From contig NZ_PVBN01000013.1 in NCBI RefSeq assembly GCF_002968635.1, positions 1 through 64,000 of the forward strand: a stretch of 64,000 nucleotides of DNA. The letters run 5' to 3'. A program made the translations under genes and the position numbers. Below, piece after piece: positions 42,013-50,359 of this stretch. Numbering within the stretch: position 1 is the stretch's first letter; each line of letters opens with the position of its first letter. The stretch is from Neorhizobium alkalisoli. GTDB lineage: Bacteria; Pseudomonadota; Alphaproteobacteria; Rhizobiales; Rhizobiaceae. A model generated the notes under the pieces. It worked only from the letters and a program-made list of their open reading frames with translations. It did not search any database and was not told the DNA's origin.

Positions 42013-42405
42013 TCACGCACCCTCCGGCGCATGGCACACCGCTTCGATATTGTTGCCGTCGAGGTCGAAGACGAAGGCGGCGTAGTAGTTCGGGTGGTAA
42101 TGCGGCCTCAAGCCAGGCGGGCCGTTGTCGCGGCCGCCGGCAGCGATCGCCGCCGAGTAGAAGGCGTCGACCTCGGCGCGGCTGTTGGCGGTAAAGGCGA
42201 TATGCTGATGATAATCGGCCGGCGGCGTGCCTTCATGCAGCCAGTAGACTGCCCGCTCGCGGCCATAGCCGCCGACTTTCACGCCGCCGGTATATTCCGC
42301 CGGCACCATATACAGCAACGAGGCCCCGAGCGGCGCGAAGGCCGCGTCGTAGAACGACTTGGCGCGGTCGAAATCCGCGACCTTGATGCCCATGTGGTCG
42401 ATCAT
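42013..42405 (-). CDS. VOC-family protein
   Basis: 130 aa vicinal-oxygen-chelate protein: IDHMGIKVADFDRAKSFYDAAFAPLG at the start and the second module HYHPNYYAAFVFDLDGNNIEAVCH, containing the terminal metal glutamate. Similar to lactoylglutathione lyase-like and bleomycin-resistance proteins; substrate unknown. Downstream of cysS on the same strand by 34 bp. Confidence 0.85.
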   Translation of the reverse strand: MIDHMGIKVADFDRAKSFYDAAFAPLGASLLYMVPAEYTGGVKVGGYGRERAVYWLHEGTPPADYHQHIAFTANSRAEVDAFYSAAIAAGGRDNGPPGLRPHYHPNYYAAFVFDLDGNNIEAVCHAPEGA

Positions 42406-42439
42406 CGCCTTTCCCTCCCTTTAACAGGCCTTGCCTATC

Positions 42440-43825
42440 CTACCGCTTCAGCTCCCAGGTCGTCACCCGCTCGCCGGTTGCGGCGTCCTTGCCGTCCTTG
42501 AGTTGAATGCCTTTCTCCGAAAGCTCGTTGCGGATCTTGTCGGCCTCGGCAAAGTTCTTCGCCTTCAAAAGCTCGAGCCGCATGGCGACCAGCGCATCGA
42601 CGGCCGAGGCGAGCGCCTCGTCCACTTCCGTCTTCTGCGGCAGCACGCCGAGCAGGTTGGCGCTCGCCGCAAACATGGGCAGAAGGGTCTTGTCGGCATG
42701 CGCCTCATGGGCAAGCGCATGCAGCGCCTGAATGGCGGCCACCGTGTTGAGATCGTCGGAAAGCGCCTCCAGCACCGTATCGCAGGGCGCGGCGTCGCCC
42801 GGATCGGCCGCCGGCCAGCGGGTAAGCAGCCGCTCCGCCTCTTCGAGACGCTTCACGGAAAAATCGATCGGCTCGCGGTAATGGGTCATCAGCATGGCAA
42901 GCCGCAGCACGTCGCCCGGCCATTGGCGGCCACCGAACTTTTCCGTGTGCAGCAGATCGTAGATGGTGATGAAATTGCCTTCGGATTTCGACATCTTGCG
43001 GCCTTCGACCTGCACGAAGCCGTTATGCATCCAGACATTCGCCATCACGTCCGTGCCATGGGCGCAGCGTGACTGGGCGATCTCGTTTTCGTGGTGCGGG
43101 AAGATGAGGTCCAGCCCCCCGCCATGGATATCGAACACCTCGCCGAGATAGCGCTGGCTCATCGCCGAGCACTCGATGTGCCAGCCCGGGCGGCCGCGGC
43201 CCCAGGGGCTCTCCCAGCCGGGTTCGTTGTGGGAGGAGAGCTTCCAGAGCACGAAATCGCCCGGGTTCTTCTTGTGCGCGTCGACGGCGACGCGGGCGCC
43301 GGCCTGCTGTTCGTCGAGCGGACGCTTGGAGAGTTTTCCGTAATCGCCCATCGACTTCGTATCGAACAGAACCTCGCCGGCCGCGACGTAAGCGTGGCCG
43401 CGGGCAATCAGCTTCTCGATGATGTCGACCATCTGCTCGATATTGTCGGTGGCACGAGGTTCGACGGTTGGTTCCAGGCAGCCGAGCGCGGCCACATCCT
43501 CGTGGTATTGCGTCTCGGTCTTTTCCGTCACTAGGCGAATCGCCTCGTTGAGCGGCAGGCCGGGATGATCACGCAATGCGCGCGCGTTGATCTTGTCGTC
43601 CACGTCGGTGATGTTGCGGGCATAGGAAACATGCGTTTCGCCATAGACCTGGCGCAGCAGCCGGAAGAGCACGTCGAAGACGATCGCCGGTCGCGCGTTG
43701 CCGATATGGGCGTAGTCGTAGACCGTCGGGCCGCAGACATACATGCGCACGTTCTCGAGGTCGATCGGCTGGAATGCAGCCTTCTCGCGGGTCAGGGTAT
43801 TGTAGAGCTTGAGCGTGACGCTCAT
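42440..43825 (-). CDS. cysS: Cysteinyl-tRNA synthetase
   Basis: 461 aa class I synthetase. Zinc cysteine C31 in MYVCGPTVYDYAHIGNARP, which also contains the HIGH-type site H40-I-G-N43; KMSKS motif is GRKMSKSEGN. Charges tRNA-Cys. The start 43825 is chosen because the conserved SVTLKLYNTLTREK begins there; an in-frame upstream start at 43876 adds 17 unconserved residues. Standard essential gene. Confidence 0.97.
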   Translation of the reverse strand: MSVTLKLYNTLTREKAAFQPIDLENVRMYVCGPTVYDYAHIGNARPAIVFDVLFRLLRQVYGETHVSYARNITDVDDKINARALRDHPGLPLNEAIRLVTEKTETQYHEDVAALGCLEPTVEPRATDNIEQMVDIIEKLIARGHAYVAAGEVLFDTKSMGDYGKLSKRPLDEQQAGARVAVDAHKKNPGDFVLWKLSSHNEPGWESPWGRGRPGWHIECSAMSQRYLGEVFDIHGGGLDLIFPHHENEIAQSRCAHGTDVMANVWMHNGFVQVEGRKMSKSEGNFITIYDLLHTEKFGGRQWPGDVLRLAMLMTHYREPIDFSVKRLEEAERLLTRWPAADPGDAAPCDTVLEALSDDLNTVAAIQALHALAHEAHADKTLLPMFAASANLLGVLPQKTEVDEALASAVDALVAMRLELLKAKNFAEADKIRNELSEKGIQLKDGKDAATGERVTTWELKR

Positions 43826-44023
43826 CGAAATTCTCCCAAAGCAAGCGGCCGGCGGGACCGGGTCGTTTGTCTTCAAGGCTTTTCGAGAGACGAAAACGGC
43901 CGGGCCAGCGATCGCGCTAGCGAATAATGATCCCGCAAATGGAAATCGCCGTTTTCATGGAAGAGGTTATGGCGCGGGCAGGAACTTTGGTCAAGTCCTT
44001 TGCCTGCGCCAAGGCGATTGCCG

Positions 44024-44404
44024 TCAGGCTACCCGGCGGCCGATGCCGTTCCGCGCGACCGTCACCAGGAAGATCAGCATGGAGATGACGGTGAGGATCG
44101 AACCGATCGCGGCAAGCGCCTCGCCGCCGGAGGACACCGCCATCGCGATGCCCGGCACGATACAGAGGACCCCCAGGAGCGCAAAGCCGAGATGGATCTT
44201 TGCCAGCAGGGTATCCGCGGCCTGCGGCGTGACAGTGTAATAGAGCCCGAAGAGGCCCATCGTAGTCCAGCCGATAAGATTGAGATGGGCATGCGCCGGC
44301 GCCATGATGTGATCACCTGAGATCGCCATGTGAATGCCCCAGAACATGCCGGCCGTGACGCACAGCACGGCTGCGACGAAGAAGTAGAAAGCGATGTTTC
44401 TCAT
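44024..44404 (-). CDS. Small four-helix membrane protein, oxidase-subunit-I-like
   Basis: 126 aa with four hydrophobic helices. The segment APAHAHLNLIGWTTMGLFGLYY resembles the HAHL-containing helix of haem-copper oxidase subunit I and related short proteins in rhizobia. Not an oxidase by itself (too short, no full haem/Cu ligand set). A role near haem handling or nitric-oxide metabolism is possible but unproven. The start 44404 follows GGGGGA; a TTG at 44422 is in frame. Confidence 0.6.
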   Translation of the reverse strand: MRNIAFYFFVAAVLCVTAGMFWGIHMAISGDHIMAPAHAHLNLIGWTTMGLFGLYYTVTPQAADTLLAKIHLGFALLGVLCIVPGIAMAVSSGGEALAAIGSILTVISMLIFLVTVARNGIGRRVA

Positions 44405-44521
44405 GAGATTGTCCCCCGACAAGTAAGTCCTGCATCCCTCACGCAGGACTCATAGTATAGCGGAAAATCGGGGTTCTATATACGTGGAATAAAGGTTGAT
44501 CTGAAGCTGCCATGGAAGAGG

Positions 44522-45055
44522 CTATTCCATAATCGAGGCTTGGCCCTTCTCGATGACGACGTGACGTCCTTGAAGGTCGATGAAGCGCCAGTCCTCCTCC
44601 TGCGAACTATCCGGGAAAATCTGGAGGCGGTAGCCACCCGAGAGGAGGAGATCGGCCCCGCCATATTTGTCTGAGGTGACCGACGCGACAACCAGCTCAT
44701 TGGTCGAGTTTACATGGGATTTTGTAGAACTGTCGTAACCTTTCAGCAGGGCTGCAATCCGGACCAGCTGAAGGTTTCCCGACCTTGCGTCCTCGTCATC
44801 TACGTCCGCTCCCTCGCAGGGAGGGACAAAACGGTCGGACGCCCCGGTTACCACTCCATCATCGGAGACAATTCTCCATGGGCATTGGATGTGCAGCGCA
44901 TATGCTCCAACCGTTCCCTTGCCCGAGATATGCGGGCGAATGTCTCCAAAGTGAAAAACCTTCATGGATGCTGCATCGCGCGCAATACTGAGCTGCAGGC
45001 CAACGAGCGCCTGCAGCGTCGCCTGCAGAACAAGTCGAATATCGGACTCAGTCAT
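44522..45055 (-). CDS. Hypothetical protein, atypical composition
   Basis: 177 aa, soluble, mixed alpha/beta (start TESDIRLVLQATLQALVGLQLSIARD; end YRLQIFPDSSQEEDWRFIDL and VVIEKGQASIME). No domain recognised. Codon use is less GC-rich than neighbouring genes, and the gene stands between two housekeeping blocks, so it may be acquired. The folding pattern with a central acidic stretch recalls small immunity-type proteins, but that is only an impression. Confidence 0.6.
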   Translation of the reverse strand: MTESDIRLVLQATLQALVGLQLSIARDAASMKVFHFGDIRPHISGKGTVGAYALHIQCPWRIVSDDGVVTGASDRFVPPCEGADVDDEDARSGNLQLVRIAALLKGYDSSTKSHVNSTNELVVASVTSDKYGGADLLLSGGYRLQIFPDSSQEEDWRFIDLQGRHVVIEKGQASIME

Positions 45056-45108
45056 CGGACCCAGATGTCCTGTTTTGACATGATAGCGTGACGCCGCCGG
45101 TTTTGATC

Positions 45109-45849
45109 TTACTCCGGCGCTTTGAAATCCACGAACCTGTTCTCACGCACCACGAACAGGCGCCCGCTTTCCGTCATTTCGGGGGAGGCGAGGAAAAGCA
45201 TCTTTTCGGCGACTTCTGAAGGGTGCGGCAGCGTTTCGGGGTCTTCGCCGGGCATGGCCTGGGCGCGCATGGCGGTGCGGGTGGCGCCCGGGTTGACGAG
45301 ATTGACCCTGAGCGACGTATGCTCGGTTTCGGCAGCCCAGATGCGGCCCATGGTTTCGACGGCCGCCTTGGAGATCGCATAGGCGCCCCAGAAGGGGCGG
45401 GGATTGCTGGCGACGCCGGACGACAGGATGAGGGCGCGGCCTGCATCCGATTTTGTCAGCAGCGGTTCGACCGAACGGATCAGCCGCCAGGTGGCAGTGA
45501 CATTGGTCAGCATCACCTTCTCGAACACCTTCGCCTCGATATGTCCTAGCGGCGAGATGACGCCGAGGATGCCGGCATTGGCCACGAGAATGTCGAGCTT
45601 GCCCCAGCGCTCGAAGATCGAGGCGCCGAGCCGGTCGATCGCGGCCATGTCGGTGAGGTCGAACGGGACCAGGGTGGCAGTACCGCCGACCGCCTTGATC
45701 GCGTCGTCGAGTTCTTCGAGCCCGCCCACGGTGCGGGCGGTGGCGATCACATGCGCACCGGCCTTGGCAAGCTCGAGCGCGGTGAAATAGCCGATGCCGC
45801 GCGAGGCGCCGGTGACCAGCGCGATCCTGTTCTTCAAGTCAATGTCCAT
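45109..45849 (-). CDS. Short-chain dehydrogenase/reductase (SDR)
   Basis: 246 aa Rossmann oxidoreductase. Cofactor motif TGASRGIGYF near residue 14, NAG motif LVANAGILG, catalytic Ser-Tyr-Lys with WGAYAISKAA. Reduces or oxidises an unknown ketone/alcohol with NAD(P). Downstream of purF but separated from it by a terminator, so it probably has its own promoter. Confidence 0.92.
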   Translation of the reverse strand: MDIDLKNRIALVTGASRGIGYFTALELAKAGAHVIATARTVGGLEELDDAIKAVGGTATLVPFDLTDMAAIDRLGASIFERWGKLDILVANAGILGVISPLGHIEAKVFEKVMLTNVTATWRLIRSVEPLLTKSDAGRALILSSGVASNPRPFWGAYAISKAAVETMGRIWAAETEHTSLRVNLVNPGATRTAMRAQAMPGEDPETLPHPSEVAEKMLFLASPEMTESGRLFVVRENRFVDFKAPE

Positions 45850-45874
45850 CTTGTCACCTCACCCTGTCGCGGCA

Positions 45875-45906
45875 CAAAAAAGAAGGCTGCGTTGCCGCAG
45901 CCTTCT
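45875..45906 (-). terminator. Rho-independent terminator of purF
   Basis: Minus strand, 38 bp after the purF stop: perfect 11-bp stem AGAAGGCTGCG / CGCAGCCTTCT with a 4-nt loop, then TTTTTT. A classic intrinsic terminator. Confidence 0.9.
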
Positions 45907-45944
45907 AGAGCGTTCAGTGCGAAATGCAAACTGGTCCGTTTGTC

Positions 45945-47447
45945 TCAGCCGTTGCTGGCGAGCACCGAAACCTTGCGTCCCATCGTTTCGCCGTCCTTGT
46001 CGAGGAGGCGGGTCGGATAATCGCCGGTGAAGTAGTGGTCGGTGAACTGCGGGCGGGCGTCGTTACGGTCCTCGCCGCCGACGGCGCGGTAGAGGCCGTT
46101 GATCGACAGGAACTGTAGCGAATCCGCGCCGATATACCGGCACATCGCGTCCAGGCTGTCGTACTGGTTGGCGAGCAGCTTTTCGCGATCCGGCGTGTCG
46201 ATGCCGTAGAAGTCCGGATAGAAGATCATCGGGCTCGCGACGCGGAAATGCACTTCCTTGGCGCCCGCATCGCGGATCATCTGGACGATCTTCAGCGAAG
46301 TGGTGCCGCGCACGATCGAATCGTCGACGAGGATGACGCGCTTGCCTTCGATCATCGCGCGGTTCGCCGAATGCTTGAGCTTGACGCCGAAGGCACGGAT
46401 CTGCTGCGTCGGCTCGATGAAGGTGCGGCCGACATAGTGGTTGCGGATGATGCCGTATTCGAAGGGTATGCCGCTTTCCTGCGCGAAACCGAGAGCGGCC
46501 GGCGTGCCGCCATCCGGAACCGGCACGACAACATCGGCGTCGACCGCGGCTTCCTTTGCGAGGTTGATGCCCATGTTCTTGCGCGCCACATAGACGCTGC
46601 GGCCGCCGACGACCGAATCCGGCCGGGCGAAATAGACATATTCGAACAGGCAGAGGCGCTCGGACTGACCGTTGCCGGCTTTGCGGGCGTCGATGGTGAC
46701 CGAGCCGTCTGACTGGATTTCGCAGATGATGACTTCGCCGTTCTCCACGTCGCGGACGAACTTCGCGCCGATGATGTCGAGCGCACAGGTCTCGGAGCAG
46801 AAGATCGGTTTGCCGTCGAGTTCGCCCATCACCAGGGGGCGGATGCCGGTGGGATCGCGGGCGGCGATCAGCTTGGTGCGGGTGATCGCCACCATGGAAT
46901 AACCGCCTTCCATCTGCCGGATCGCATCGATGAAGCGGTCGGCCGTCGAGGCGTAGCGGGAGCGGGCGATGAGATGCAGGACCACTTCCGTATCGGAGGT
47001 GGACTGACAGATGGCGCCGCCGGCGATGAGCTGGCGGCGAAGCGTCAGGCCGTTGGTGAAATTGCCGTTGTGGGCAATCGCGATGCCGCCGACTTCCAGT
47101 TCCGCAAACAGCGGCTGCACATTGCGCAGCGCCACTTCGCCGGTGGTCGAATAACGGACATGGCCCATGGCGATGTTGCCGGGAAGACGGGCAAGCGTGG
47201 CGGGATCGGTATAGTGGTCGCCGACGAGGCCCATCCGGCGTTCGGAGTGGAAGCGCAGGCCGTCGAAGGAGACGATGCCGGCGGCCTCCTGGCCGCGATG
47301 CTGCAGGGCGTGCAGGCCGAGTGCCGTCAGCGTCGCCGCATCCGGGTGACCGAGAATCCCGAAGACGCCGCATTCCTCGCGAAGCGTATCGCCATCCCAC
47401 TCGTTGACGTTGTTGTCGGCGAACGTCTCAGAAACCGGCTCTCTCAT
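45945..47447 (-). CDS. purF: Amidophosphoribosyltransferase
   Basis: 500 aa. Starts the purine pathway: makes phosphoribosylamine from PRPP and glutamine. N-terminal glutamine amidotransferase with catalytic C26 exposed after an about 25-residue propeptide (REECGVFGI). C-terminal PRPP domain has VILVDDSIVRGTT. It stands downstream of cvpA on the same strand, separated by a stem-loop. Confidence 0.96.
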   Translation of the reverse strand: MREPVSETFADNNVNEWDGDTLREECGVFGILGHPDAATLTALGLHALQHRGQEAAGIVSFDGLRFHSERRMGLVGDHYTDPATLARLPGNIAMGHVRYSTTGEVALRNVQPLFAELEVGGIAIAHNGNFTNGLTLRRQLIAGGAICQSTSDTEVVLHLIARSRYASTADRFIDAIRQMEGGYSMVAITRTKLIAARDPTGIRPLVMGELDGKPIFCSETCALDIIGAKFVRDVENGEVIICEIQSDGSVTIDARKAGNGQSERLCLFEYVYFARPDSVVGGRSVYVARKNMGINLAKEAAVDADVVVPVPDGGTPAALGFAQESGIPFEYGIIRNHYVGRTFIEPTQQIRAFGVKLKHSANRAMIEGKRVILVDDSIVRGTTSLKIVQMIRDAGAKEVHFRVASPMIFYPDFYGIDTPDREKLLANQYDSLDAMCRYIGADSLQFLSINGLYRAVGGEDRNDARPQFTDHYFTGDYPTRLLDKDGETMGRKVSVLASNG

Positions 47448-47495
47448 CTTGGCCCTTATCCCTTTCGGACAACTTGTCCCTTCGGAAAACGGAAA

Positions 47496-47535
47496 GGCGG
47501 GCCGGGGAAAAACTCCCCGAGCCCCGCCCGTTTTT
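47496..47535. terminator. Stem-loop between cvpA and purF
   Basis: A GC-rich hairpin (GGCGGGCCGGGG with CCCCGAGCCCCGCC, loop AAAAACT) lies 64 bp downstream of the cvpA stop and upstream of purF. On the plus side it is followed by TTTTT, on the minus side by a weaker TTTCCGTTTTC. It probably separates the cvpA and purF messages, which matches their known separate control. Confidence 0.5.
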
Positions 47536-47598
47536 CACTTTACTGCGAATGATACCACAAATGGTGACGTTTCGCGCTGCATCAAGCGCAAGATAACG

Positions 47599-48186
47599 TC
47601 AATTATTTGTCGCCGGCGCATCTTCCGCCGGCGGCTGCTCCTGGGCGGGCGCACCTTCGGTCGGCGCTGCGTCGCGTCCCAGGATGCGGGCACGGATCTG
47701 CGGCTCGATATCGTCGGGCAGCACAGCCTCGAGGCGTGCGACGAGGGTATCGAGGAAAGGCTTCGATTTCGCCTGGGTGACCCAAATCGGCTGCGAGCGC
47801 ACGTCGACGAGCCAGTTCCAGAAGGCGACGGCGACAACCAGGAGAAGGATGCCGCGGGCCGCGCCGAACAGGAAGCCGAGGGTTCGGTCGAGCGCGCCGA
47901 TGCGGCTGTCGATGATGAAGTCGGCAATGCGCGTCGTGATGAAGGAGATGATGATCAGCGCAAGCAGGAAGATGATGCCGGCGGAGGCGGCGATCGCGAT
48001 GCGGTCATCGGTCGTGTAGTTCTTGGCGTAGGGCAGAAGCAGCGGATAAAGGTAATAGGCGGCGGCGACGGAGCCTACCCAGCTTGCGATCGACAGCACT
48101 TCCCGCGAAAAACCGCGAACCATGGCGAGCACGGCAGAAAACAGCGTCACGCCGATGACGATACCGTCGAAAATTGTGATGGGCAT
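47599..48186 (-). CDS. cvpA: CvpA-family membrane protein
   Basis: 195 aa, four helices in the first 120 residues (ITIFDGIVIGVTLFSAVLAMVRGFSREVLSIASW is the CvpA signature), then a hydrophilic tail rich in Pro/Ala/Glu. CvpA is needed for colicin V export in E. coli and for bile/stress tolerance; the exact role is unknown. It sits before purF, as is common in Proteobacteria. The start 48186 matches the family N-terminus; an upstream in-frame start at 48246 is not conserved. Confidence 0.92.
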   Translation of the reverse strand: MPITIFDGIVIGVTLFSAVLAMVRGFSREVLSIASWVGSVAAAYYLYPLLLPYAKNYTTDDRIAIAASAGIIFLLALIIISFITTRIADFIIDSRIGALDRTLGFLFGAARGILLLVVAVAFWNWLVDVRSQPIWVTQAKSKPFLDTLVARLEAVLPDDIEPQIRARILGRDAAPTEGAPAQEQPPAEDAPATNN

Positions 48187-48272
48187 ATAAGAACTACTCC
48201 AGACTTGCCGAATTCGCGACAGCCCCCGCTGTCTCGCAGCCGTCATACAACAGCGGACCTGTTAACGGAAGA

Positions 48273-49676
48273 TCAATCATCTTCCGGTGTTTGGCGCAGC
48301 TTCGACGAGGAACCCGCAATCCGCGACACCAGGTCCGGCAGGTCTTCGATGGTGACCCAGCGTCCGTTCGCCCCCTTCGGCACTTCGGCGGACGTGGCCG
48401 GCAGCATCGCACCCGCAAAACCGAGTTTTTCCGCCTCCTTGAGCCGTTGCGCGGTCTGGGAAACCGGCCTTACCGCACCCGAGAGGCTGATTTCGCCGAA
48501 ATAGACACAATCGGCAGGCAGGGCAAGCCCGGCAAGCGACGAGACGAGCGCCGACGCGACCGCAAGGTCGGCCGCGGGTTCGGAGATGCGATATCCGCCC
48601 GCCACGTTCAGATACACGTCGTGCTGCCCGAGCCTGACGCCGCAATGAGCTTCCAGAACCGCGAGAATCATAGACAGCCGCGACGAATCCCAGCCGACCA
48701 CGGCCCGCCTCGGCGTTCCGAGCGACGTCTGCGCGACGAGGGCCTGGACCTCGACCAGCACGGGGCGCGTTCCCTCCATGCCTGCAAAGACGGCGGCGCC
48801 CGGCGCCTTGGCATTGCGCTCGCCGAGGAAGAGTTCGGAAGGGTTCGACACTTCCCGTAGTCCCTTGTCGGACATTTCGAAGACGCCGATCTCGTCGGTC
48901 GGGCCGAACCGGTTCTTGACCGTGCGCAGGATGCGGTAGTGATGGCCGCGGTCGCCCTCGAAATAAAGGACCGCGTCGACCATGTGCTCGACGACCCGCG
49001 GTCCGGCGATCTGGCCTTCCTTGGTGACATGGCCGACGAGGACCATGGCAGCGCCCGTCTGCTTGGCAAACCGGATCATCGCATGGACGCCGGTACGCAC
49101 CTGCGTGACGGTGCCGGGAGCCGAATCGGCCGTGTCGCTCCAGAGCGTCTGGATCGAATCGATGATCACGAGGTCCGGCCGCTTGCCCTCGGCGATGGTC
49201 GCAAGAATGTCTTCGACATTGGTCTCGGCGGCGAGCAGCACGTCGCTGTCGGCCGCGCCCAGCCGCTGGGCGCGCAGCCGCACCTGCGCCACGGCCTCTT
49301 CGCCCGATACGTAGATGATCCGGTGACCCCGACGGGAGAGGGCGGCCGCGGCCTGCATCAGCAGCGTCGACTTGCCGATGCCGGGATCGCCGCCGATGAG
49401 GACGGCCGAGCCGCGCACGAAACCGCCGCCGGTCGCCCGGTCGAGTTCGGATATGCCGGTATGGATGCGAGGTGCTTCCTCAGTCTCCCCCGAAAGCGTG
49501 GTCAGCGAGACCGCGCGGCCCTTCTTCGGCACCTTGCCGGGACCGCCGCCGATGCCGCCCATCGGGTCTTCCTCGACGATGGTGTTCCACTCACCGCAGC
49601 CGTCGCATTTGCCGGCCCAGCGGTTGTGCACCGTGCCGCAGTTCTGGCACACGAATTGGGTCTTTGGTTTTGCCAT
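48273..49676 (-). CDS. radA: DNA repair protein RadA
   Basis: 467 aa. N-terminal zinc finger C10-X2-C13...C24-X2-C27, Walker A GGDPGIGKST, RadA motif KNRFGPTDEIGVF, and a Lon-like C-terminal domain ending with the C-terminal helix EAEKLGFAGAMLP. A DnaB-like helicase that drives branch migration in recombination. Start 49676 chosen because the zinc finger starts there. Confidence 0.96.
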   Translation of the reverse strand: MAKPKTQFVCQNCGTVHNRWAGKCDGCGEWNTIVEEDPMGGIGGGPGKVPKKGRAVSLTTLSGETEEAPRIHTGISELDRATGGGFVRGSAVLIGGDPGIGKSTLLMQAAAALSRRGHRIIYVSGEEAVAQVRLRAQRLGAADSDVLLAAETNVEDILATIAEGKRPDLVIIDSIQTLWSDTADSAPGTVTQVRTGVHAMIRFAKQTGAAMVLVGHVTKEGQIAGPRVVEHMVDAVLYFEGDRGHHYRILRTVKNRFGPTDEIGVFEMSDKGLREVSNPSELFLGERNAKAPGAAVFAGMEGTRPVLVEVQALVAQTSLGTPRRAVVGWDSSRLSMILAVLEAHCGVRLGQHDVYLNVAGGYRISEPAADLAVASALVSSLAGLALPADCVYFGEISLSGAVRPVSQTAQRLKEAEKLGFAGAMLPATSAEVPKGANGRWVTIEDLPDLVSRIAGSSSKLRQTPEDD

Positions 49677-49820
49677 GAGGTCAGGTTTCGGTTGAATTGA
49701 ATAGCTCTGTTTTCCGACGCTTCGAGCGGTCTTCTCCATCCCGATAGAGAAGGGAAAAGCCGTGCCGAGGAAAGCGAAGGCGGGACGACGGGGATGGTTG
49801 AGAAGGACGTTGCGTCAGGC

Positions 49821-49950
49821 CGATCTCCCCCTTGAGGGGGAGATGCCCGGCAGGGCAGAGGGGGGCTGCGGCATGCTCTTCGACAATTGAGTGCACGGCG
49901 CCACCCCCCTCTGTCACCTCCGGTGACATCTCCCCCTCAAGGGGGGAGAT
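49821..49950. repeat. REP/RIME-like inverted pair 3 (copies E and F)
   Basis: Copy E (49821-49864) reads GATCTCCCCC...CAGAGGGGGG and copy F (49903-49950) reads CCCCCCTCTG...GGGGGAGATC. The CCCCCC heads face inward, opposite to pairs 1 and 2. F's first stem is TGTCACC/GGTGACA, where other copies have TGCCC/GGGCA: both sides changed and pairing kept. The pair lies between radA and the orphan parD, filling the 362-bp gap. Confidence 0.85.
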
Positions 49951-50038
49951 CAGAGGGAGTTTGCCGCACCGCTTCTTACCCCCATACGACATTGCCCTCG
50001 GAGTAAGGAGGGGATTTGCACATACCTTTTGGCGGGTT

Positions 50039-50299
50039 TCAATAACCGGTCCCCATTCTCTTCTCGTCGGCCATCCGCTTTATGTCGTTTGAGAATTCTT
50101 CCGCAGAGGCGTAGGAATGAACGCGGCCGGCTTCGACGTCGTCCAATCCTTCTTGGATCAGCCGTTTCAGCATTTCTGTTTTCGCTTGAAGTTGGCGCAG
50201 TCCGACTGCAACGGCCTCGTTCGCGTCCTTATAAACGCCCGCCTTCACCTGCTCTTCAATGAAGGCCTTGTCCTTGTCGCTGAGATGGATCTCGGTCAT
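50039..50299 (-). CDS. Orphan ParD-type antitoxin
   Basis: 86 aa. Ribbon-helix-helix (EIHLSDKDKAFIEEQVKAGVYKDANEAVAVGLRQL) plus a polar C-terminal tail (EGLDDVEAGRVHSYASAEEFSNDIKRMADEK) as in ParD and HigA-type partners. No ParE/RelE gene follows: the downstream 50 bp contain only an AT-rich stretch and the repeat pair. It may neutralise a toxin encoded elsewhere or be a remnant. Confidence 0.8.
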   Translation of the reverse strand: MTEIHLSDKDKAFIEEQVKAGVYKDANEAVAVGLRQLQAKTEMLKRLIQEGLDDVEAGRVHSYASAEEFSNDIKRMADEKRMGTGY

Positions 50300-50359
50300 T
50301 TCGATCTCCTTTTGTTCTCGTATAGCACGAGGAGTTTCGGCTTCCAAGAGGGGCAGCAC

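Noticed and set aside
38523..49950. CRISPR array from the repeated palindromes
   Set aside because: Only six copies, in inverted pairs, with variable and long spacing and no cas genes; they are REP/RIME-like elements.
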